A stretch of 64,000 nt of DNA from Chloranthus sessilifolius. Its lineage: Eukaryota; Streptophyta; Magnoliopsida; Chloranthales; Chloranthaceae. Under the pieces are notes generated by a model that saw nothing but the letters and a program-made list of their open reading frames with translations, made no database searches and was not told the DNA's origin. Of the stretch, positions 57,127 through 64,000 are shown piece by piece. A program made the position numbers and the translations under genes. The stretch spans positions 61,664,104 through 61,728,103 of the forward strand of contig CM037587.1 in NCBI GenBank assembly GCA_021018995.1, in the 5' to 3' direction. Position 1 is the first letter of the stretch; each line of letters opens with the position of its first letter.

Positions 57127-60100
57127 TGTTAGTCACTGATTTATACCATTTTATACCCCTTAAACCTGGCTTTTGCTAGGGCTTAGAGTGATTAATAGTT
57201 GTGTTTAATTGTGTTTTGCAGTTAGGAATATAAATACAGTAAGTGCATTTTTCTCATGTAACAAGTGCCAATAAGAAGAGATGAGAACCATTTTCTTAAA
57301 GCTGAGAAAAGAGGAATTCACACATGAAGACTAGCTGTTGTTGAAGTAAACAGCAGTTCAAGCAGCTTATTGCAGCAACCTATGGTGTGCTTAGGCTAAA
57401 AGAGAACTTGCAGTTGTGTGCACATTAGAGCAGCAATAACCTTCAGCTTTGTGCACTTAAACAGCTTACACATTAAGCTGCAGCATTTCAGACTCGAGCA
57501 TACAAATGCAAGCAATTTACAGAAGCTGGGCATGCAAGCCTTAACAGCCAACAACAATAAAATCTAAAGTAATCCTTGATGGCAGCATTAAGGCTCATTG
57601 TTGTTGCACCAACAGTTCGGGCAGTGGCTGCTGTTATAATGCTCCAGTTGAGCATTTCACACATGAAAAGACCATATACAAGTGCTGCATGTAACTGGAG
57701 GCCAACTTGTTGAGTGTGTATGCTGTTTGAGCAACCACTCGAGTGGTTCATATATGAAAGTTTGAACCTATCAAGTGCTAGAGTTGATGCAGCCAACAAG
57801 TTGAGCAGTACTGAAGCCTGAAAACCAACCATTTGAAAGGTTGGATGAAGCAGCCAGCCAACTTTCCGAATGCTACAAAGTTGTAGTTTCAACAACCTAT
57901 TGAATCCAACTTTGCAACCTCTCAAAGGGATAGACAGTTGCACCCGTCGAATGGTACAAGAGGCCAACCTGTCAAGGTGTCTTCAGAGTAGTGCCAACCA
58001 ACCTCTCGAGCTGCCTTGTTTTTCATCCTCACGAAGAACACTTTAGCAGTTTTTAACCTCTCAAATTGAAGTAGTACCCATCCTGTCGACCCCTTGTAGC
58101 TGCGAAGCCCCATCCTCTCGAATGGATGGCTGCACCTTCAGCCATCCTCTCGAGTAGATGAACTACAGACTTCTCCCATTCTCTCGAGCTCTCCACTCAG
58201 CCATCCTATCAAATGAAACTTTGCAACACCCTCCATCCTCTCGAGAGGATTGTTGAACCTGCTTTAAACCTCTTATATCCAGTCACCAACCTCACGAAAA
58301 GTTGCCTGAAGCTGCTGCTGTGTAAACCTCGAATCTTCAGCAATAACATTCAAAACTTCTCGAGTTCCTTCTTCAATTGCTCGAAGCTCGGGATCTAGCT
58401 GTTATTAGTGCCCACTTGGGGGCTATCTTGGGTTCCAAATGAAGCTAATAGATTATGAGATTACCTATGGGCATCCAGAACAGCTTGGTTCCAATTAATT
58501 GGTAGCAATTATGTGAGGACTACAGCTAGAGTTATCTTTGGTCGGCAGGGGTATTTTTGAGAACTCCAAAGCACAAAAAGAACTCTGCCCATGTAGAAAC
58601 TTCTCTATAACTGAATGGGAATAATTCTTGGTGGGAATCCAACTATTTTTAGTTGGGCATAACAGAACTGAGTTCTCTCTTCTCTCTGATTGGCCAAAAT
58701 GCTAAACACTTGGATTAGCATAAAACTCTCTTCTCTGATTGGTTGCAAGACAAGGCACATGGATTGATGCATATGTATAAATAAGGCAGCCTTTTGGCTA
58801 TAATTCTTCAGCAAGGAATTACCAAGGAATAGCTTTAGTTTTCCTTAGCTCAATTTAGGTTTAGTTTTAGGTTTTCTTTTTCCCTTTTATTTTCCCTTTT
58901 CTTTCCCTAATCCAGCCTGTTGGATTAGATCTGTGTAGCAGCCAAAGGCTGATTTGAATTGTACATAAATCTGTAAATTCATTGTGAAGAGCTCCGGATT
59001 TATGCACAGACTGTAGGCTTGAGGTAGATCATTGTAAGTTTTGTTTAATAAATGAAATGTTGTTTTTAAAGATTCACCTAATCTATAGGTCTTTTGGTTG
59101 CATTAGATTCTCCATCGAATTTATGTATTTGGGAGTGCCCATTCATTTAACCTTTAGATCTCTTGATTTTCATCAGACTTTCCTAGATCTGATGCACCTA
59201 TGGATGCCTGAGCTTGTAGCCTTGCAGCCATAGTGCTTCCAGTAATTTTCATGTTCTAATCTTTATCCTCACTACTAGAGTAAATCGCTAAGATGACTTG
59301 TGACCATTCAAGTGGACAGATCATACCCTTAGGACTAATCTAGAAGTGAAGGTAAGATTGGATTCTTGCTCTTTAAACTTGAGCTTTTAGCCAAGTGAAA
59401 GATGATAGAAGATCTAACTCTTACTCTGATTTCTAGATCTGTTTTCAGTAAAGAGATCTAGAATTATGTAGAGATTGCAGTCTTGTGAGTTCGGTCATGG
59501 CAGCTGTTTGAAGTAATGACCAGCTGAGTTTAGATTCTCAAATAATCTATGATTTCTAGTAGTCCTCACTAGATCTACATGGATTATTTGATCCTATGGT
59601 CGTAAGCGCTTGTAGCCTTACAAGCATAGTGGCTGCAATGGTTTTATTGTTTCAATTTGAACCTTGGGATTGGATGAAGTCTATAGGATGATCTGTGACT
59701 ATTCAAGTGGACAGATCATAGCCTTAAGATCAATTCAAACCTCTAGTTTAATTTGGATTCTTCTACCTTGCACTTATGCTTGTAGCCAAGTGAAGGACAA
59801 CTGCAAATCCGCAATCTTGATCTGTTTGCAATAAGAACTAGTCCCTAGTTGTCTACTTATCACCATTATATTTTATTTCACCACATCATCATCATCCTTC
59901 TTCATCCCCTTTCTTTAGCTATAGTTTTATTTCTGTTTTTAGTGTAGTTTAATTTGTGACACCTAAACACCCTTTCTTTACCTTGCTTTCTAGCATAGGT
60001 TTAGAATTGCCAGATCTGTAGCTAGATCTGGAGATAACTATACGCCTTTAGATTTTTAGATCATAACTCCCTGTGTGACAAACTCTTACTTTTAAAGCTT

Positions 60101-60229
60101 GCTATAAAAGGGGCCTATATGTTATAGGTCTGTATATTTTAGATGTGTTGTTTTCATCTCTTTCATCTTCTATTTTATTTTGATTCTATTTCTCCTTTAC
60201 AATAATCAGCACTCTGAAATATCATAACA
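57127..60229 (+). mobile_element. Solo Athila-type LTR J nested in Tat gag
   Basis: It is 3103 bp long, TGTTAGTCACTG..ATATCATAACA, flanked on both sides by ccccc (57122-57126, 60230-60234), a 5-bp target duplication. U3 has about a dozen CATCCTCTCGAGNNG motifs (57945-58390), ATTGG boxes at 58687 and 58737 and TATAAATA at 58776-58783. The 1.4 kb transcribed part has conserved hairpins at 59291-59325 and 59687-59721, and GCTNNTAGC hairpins near 59215, 59382, 59600 and 59778. The modules occur twice, so the R-U5 part looks internally duplicated. No primer site, gag or pol: a solo LTR from recombination. Confidence 0.9.
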
Positions 60230-60234
60230 CCCCC

Positions 60235-62860
60235 AACCCAAAATGGGAATTCATCCCAAACTATCAACTATCCCCAATTTACACATCCGCTTACCCACCA
60301 ACCAAATCCTCAAAATTTCCTCCAAGTCAAATGGCCTCATCCGGCACCCGCCCAAAATCAACAACTCACTCATCCACTTACCCCACAAACCCCTCATCAA
60401 AGCTTCCCCCAAATACAATGGTTCTATCAGGCACCCATCCAAAATCCCCCATTCGCTCATCCTCTCATTCCATAAATAGATCATCAAAACCCTCATCAAC
60501 CACAGTGGCCTTCCCAGATACCCACTCAACTTCAACAAAATCCACTAAAAAATGTCACCCTTCCACCACCATATGTTGATCCCCAATATGAGGAGGATGA
60601 GATCAGAAACAATGGAGCATTTGCTAGTGTTAATCCCATATATCCCACCTTTACCAACCCACAGCCATTCAGAATGAAGGGGGGGCGGCCCCAACATTGC
60701 CCTCAAAATAGTCAGAGCAGCTAAAAGAACAAATGGACAAGATCCAAAAGTAGTTAATGAGGTTGGGTGGCACTGAAATTCATGCTACTGAGATTTCAGA
60801 TTTGTGCCTATTTGCAGAGGTTCCATTACCCCACAAATTTAAAGTGCCTACTTTCAATAAATACGATGGCACGGGCAACCCAATTGCCCATCTAAAATCG
60901 TACTATGGAGATATGTGCTAGTATGGATGGGATGAGTGTTTGCTCATAAAAGTTTTTCAAAAAAGCCTTATGGGTCCGGCCTTGAGATGGCTCATGTCTA
61001 TTGAACCATCTATGCTTAAAAGATGAAAAGACCTCACCAATTTGTCTGAAGAAAAATATGTCTATAACATATATATCGAATCACACAAATCAGATCTGGC
61101 ATGATCGAAACAACACCTAATGAGGCCTTAAACGAGTACCTGGGAAGATGGAGGGCCCTAGTAGCCTATGTAAAGAACCGCACCTTGGATGATGAACAAA
61201 TCAAGATGATCTCTAAAATAGCCCTACCTGTTATTTCTGACTTTTTGGTCTACCAGTAGCAAGCCAGTTTCGTTGACCTGGTAAGAAATGCTAACAGTTG
61301 TGAAGACGCATTGAGAGAAGGGCGGCTGAACAAAAATTCGGCTAGTGGAGCCAGTGGGGTACAAAAATTTGCTGAGCAGAGAAGAATAAGGGCAGTTTTA
61401 GATAATAATAAACACCCAGCCCAATACCAGCATAGTACCATTCCAATTTGTGATAGCACAACAAGCCCCAGTATACGCCCTAGTACAGGCAGCTCCAACA
61501 CAGTGGCAGGGCAATAATTTATGGGCACAGATGACCACTAAGCAGAGAAGGGCCTGATACAACTGAGCATCACTAACCTATGACAATCCTTAAATGTCCT
61601 TTTATCGTTGTTCATAGAAAAGGGCTTAGTTACTCAGCTTCAGCCATGACCTCCACCGAATCCAATCCCAAAGAATTATGATCCCAGCGCACATTGTAAT
61701 TTCCATCAAGTGTCGAGACATCTAACTAATGGTGCTTTCCTTTGAAACACGTGATAGAGGCGGGGAAACTCATACCCCTAGCACCCCCCATGCCAATCAG
61801 CATACCAACATCCACCAGGCTCTACTACTGCCACACCCGCAGGGAGAAATAGGCCCAAAAGCCACCATCAACATGTTGGAGGAAGAAAGGGAAGAGGTCA
61901 ATGCCTCAAAATATATCGGCACAGGGGAAAGCTATGAAATACCAGTGCAGTGGAATCGAGGTGAAATCATCAGGTTAGTTGAGCCTTTGAACTTTGCAGA
62001 TTATTTCCCAAGCCCAACACCTCAAGCAGCACCTCTAGATTTGACGTGGTATTTTTCCACACCCACGCCCGTTTACCATGTGCAGCCCAATCTTACCCCA
62101 CCTCCGTAGTATCAATCCTATCTGACACCAACCCCCATAAATTACATGGTGCCCAATTTTACCCCACCTTCAAAATCAGCTCCAACCTCCTACAATTGCC
62201 CCAACTTCACCACATGCCCACCAGTATATTCACCTCCAACACCAACCCAATACAGTTGGCCCAATTTTGTTCCACCCTCAATCAATCTACCTCCAGCACT
62301 AATCCATTACAACGGAACCAGTTTCTCCTCACCCTCAATAGTCAACCACATTTGGCCCAGCATCACCACACCAACCCGGTCGGTCCAATCATACCCGTCA
62401 TCTCCATCCATTCCCTTCCAGATCCTCGGACCAACATATAATCCCCATCAAGTCGCACTCGACTATAGTCAAACAAATGCCAATGCTAGCAGTAGCAACA
62501 CAAAGGAAGTCAAGTTTATTACCCGATCAGGAAGGATCTCAAAGCAACATGAGGCACCGTTGCCTGCCCAGCCAGAAGAAAGAAGAGAACATACAACGGT
62601 GCTCCTATTGGAAAAGATGAGAAGAGAGCGCGCATTAGAAATACAACCTAAAAGAACGCCAGCTCACATCACCCTATGGGACTTACTCATGACTTCTCCA
62701 CTTCACTTCCAAGCTCAGATGGGAGCACTAAAGGATGCTCATGTATTAAATAAAGTATCTCCAAATGAAGTGGGACGGATGATAGGACAGGTGTTGGCTT
62801 CCAATGCCATCTCATTTTGGACGCTAATCTCCTAGAAGGAGGAAACCACTCTAGGCCCCT
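60235..62860 (+). pseudogene. Tat element K gag, core and C-terminal part
   Basis: After the LTR the proline-rich frame resumes. At 60830-61060 the Tat gag core is clear: KFKVPTFNKYDGTGNPIAHL, DECLLIKVFQKSLMGPALRWL and EEKYVYNI, with stops after YGDMC (TAG) and at SMLKR (TGA). A second low-complexity block of YSPPTPTQYSWPNFVPPS type spans 61990-62450. Then FITRSGRISKQ, HITLWDLLMTSPLHFQAQM and ALKDAHVLNKVSPNEV (62510-62800) match the segment leading into Tat protease. Gag would form the particle; stops at 60921, 61024, 61498 and 62107 show this copy is dead. Confidence 0.75.
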
Positions 62861-63260
62861 CAATATCACACTTTAAACTGGGAGCTTGGTAATACCACTT
62901 GTATTAATAGACAACGGTTTGGCATTGAACATATGCCCTCTAAGAAGCGCAACCAAGATTGGGGTCAACCTGTCTATGTTCTGACCGGCCAAGACAGGAG
63001 CCTAAGGGTTCGATAATACAAGGAGGGAAGCGATAGGAGAAACAGATCTTGAGCTCACCATTGGGCCAATAACCTTCTCAATCTCGTTCCAAGTCATGGG
63101 CATCAAGTCCTCCTTCAACTTGCTACTAGGGCGCCCATGGCTGCATGAAATTGGGGCAGTCCCCTCCACTCTACACCAATAGCTCAAATTCATCTTTGAA
63201 GAGAGAGTTGTAACCATCATGGGAGAGGGGAGAGAGGAAAAAGAAAAAATGGCCCACAGC
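62861..63260 (+). pseudogene. Tat element K aspartic protease
   Basis: The active-site motif is VLIDNGLALNICPLRSA with the catalytic Asp at 62910-62912; Tat proteases use DNG. Downstream come DNTRREAIGETDLELTIGPI and SFNLLLGRPWLHEIGAVPSTLHQ, and EERVVTIMGEG near 63230, all conserved in the lineage. Stops at about 62874, 62982 and 63179 and a shift near 63000 break the frame. Confidence 0.85.
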
Positions 63261-64000
63261 ATTTAAAATCTCAAAATGTTGGATGTCTCCCACATAGATA
63301 AGGACTCAGTGACTCATAGTTTTCAGTATGATGTATCAATGGTAGTGGCATCAGAACCCCTCGGAAAGGTCACTAAAAAAATTGGAGGAGGAATGGTTGC
63401 GCCAGTGGTGATGCTCTAGAAATGGGGCTATCAAAGAGGGAAAGGACTACGTCCCCGCCTATAAGGAAAAAGAGACCTAGTCAAGGCCAAAGACATCCAG
63501 CGAGTCAAATTCGGCTTATGCTATAAGCCTACAGAAGAAGAAGTTCAACAGGCCATGGAGAAATCCCAAACAATCGCTGCAGCCAGAGCCAAGAGGATAG
63601 ACCTAGAGGATGAGTCCCCTCCGCAACCACACATCAGAAGCACATTTGTAAGTGTCGGGGTCATTAAAATTGATCAAAATGGGGCAACACAACTGACCCC
63701 ACACAAAAGGGCCACTATCCACGAGACCAATCCCCACATCATTCCCCCATAGATTGAAATAGACCTGGCCTCACTTTCACTCTTCAAAGAACAGGTAACC
63801 CTACCTGCATAGCCACCAATTCTGAACCTTCCAAAACCCGTGCTAAGATTAGAAGACCAGGTTTAAGAAGAACCCATGGTTAATATGTTAGGGGCTGACC
63901 CTCAAAAGCCAGCTCAATCAGCCTCCTCCATAAAACAAGGTAAAGGTGCGGCACCTCAGGTGAGAAACTAGGCATCTATGCCTCTAACTCTGGATGCATC
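63261..64000 (+). pseudogene. Tat element K G-patch region (runs to window end)
   Basis: At 63395-63530 translation gives APVVML, KWGYQRGKGLRPRL, VKAKDIQRVKFGLCYKPTEEE, the G-patch-like M..LGYQ.GKGLG segment that follows the protease in Tat elements and may bind RNA or helicases. Stops at 63417 and 63460 break it. Afterwards an acidic/Pro-rich spacer continues to the window end. RT and integrase are expected beyond 64000. Confidence 0.7.

Noticed and set aside
57488-57967. A 159-codon minus-strand frame in LTR J
   Set aside because: It lies in U3 of a solo LTR, shows repeat-driven composition and has no family match that I recognise.
59291-59721. Possible tRNA: the loop TTCAAGT in the conserved hairpin resembles a T-loop
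   Set aside because: The closing pair would be A-G, and no D arm, anticodon arm or acceptor stem can be built; the 4-base-loop fold pairs better in all copies.

Overview
This 64 kb window looks like repeat-rich heterochromatin of a large-genome flowering plant. I found no host gene, rRNA or tRNA. Nearly everything derives from LTR retrotransposons of the Ty3/gypsy superfamily, mostly the Athila and Tat (Ogre/Retand-like) lineages, nested and truncated, with one chromovirus-like LTR and one CACTA-type miniature transposon. Lineages come from recognisable protein motifs (Athila gag with zinc knuckle, DLGA protease, DD35E integrase; Tat G-patch, second RNase H and LIDNG protease), from primer-binding sites matching plant tRNA-Asp (Athila) or a Tat-type tRNA site, and from polypurine tracts. 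The species cannot be named from this sequence.

Layout. 1-1745: LTR of Athila family A, cut by the window edge and inserted in a decayed plant-transposon ORF (1746-2517). 3250-6490: tandem repeats, a polypurine tract and a chromovirus-like LTR. 6500-13979: dead Tat element B (+), split by solo LTR C (6968-9190, 5-bp duplication). 13982-18780: short non-autonomous Athila derivative D (+). 19190-21143: LTR E (-), into which the 12.7 kb Athila element A (-) inserted (21144 to about 33890). 33890-36436: fragment G (-) with an unbroken integrase frame. 36435-40003: an inverted structure containing an Athila 3' end and LTR in + orientation. 40004-41820: primer site and LTR of derivative H (-). 41820-48990: element F (-), lacking gag and most of pol but keeping a long post-pol gene. 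48991-64000: Tat element K (+) with a 5.2 kb LTR, a CACTA MITE, an antisense ORF, a low-complexity gag, a nested solo LTR J (57127-60229, CCCCC duplication), protease and G-patch; K runs off the window.

Three patterns recur across unrelated elements. (1) The transcribed parts of five Athila-type LTR families carry 11 copies of one hairpin whose paired arms change together, plus a second GCTNNTAGC hairpin. (2) Most LTRs carry a dense array of a short family-specific CG-containing motif, usually just upstream of the TATA box. (3) The third gene of the Athila elements, and an antisense ORF in the Tat LTR, lie behind their own array, in three of four cases with a TATA-like box, as if each had its own promoter. 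Most reading frames are dead. Stops and catalytic losses are largely explainable by C-to-T change, as expected for old methylated DNA. All alignments and foldings were done by eye.
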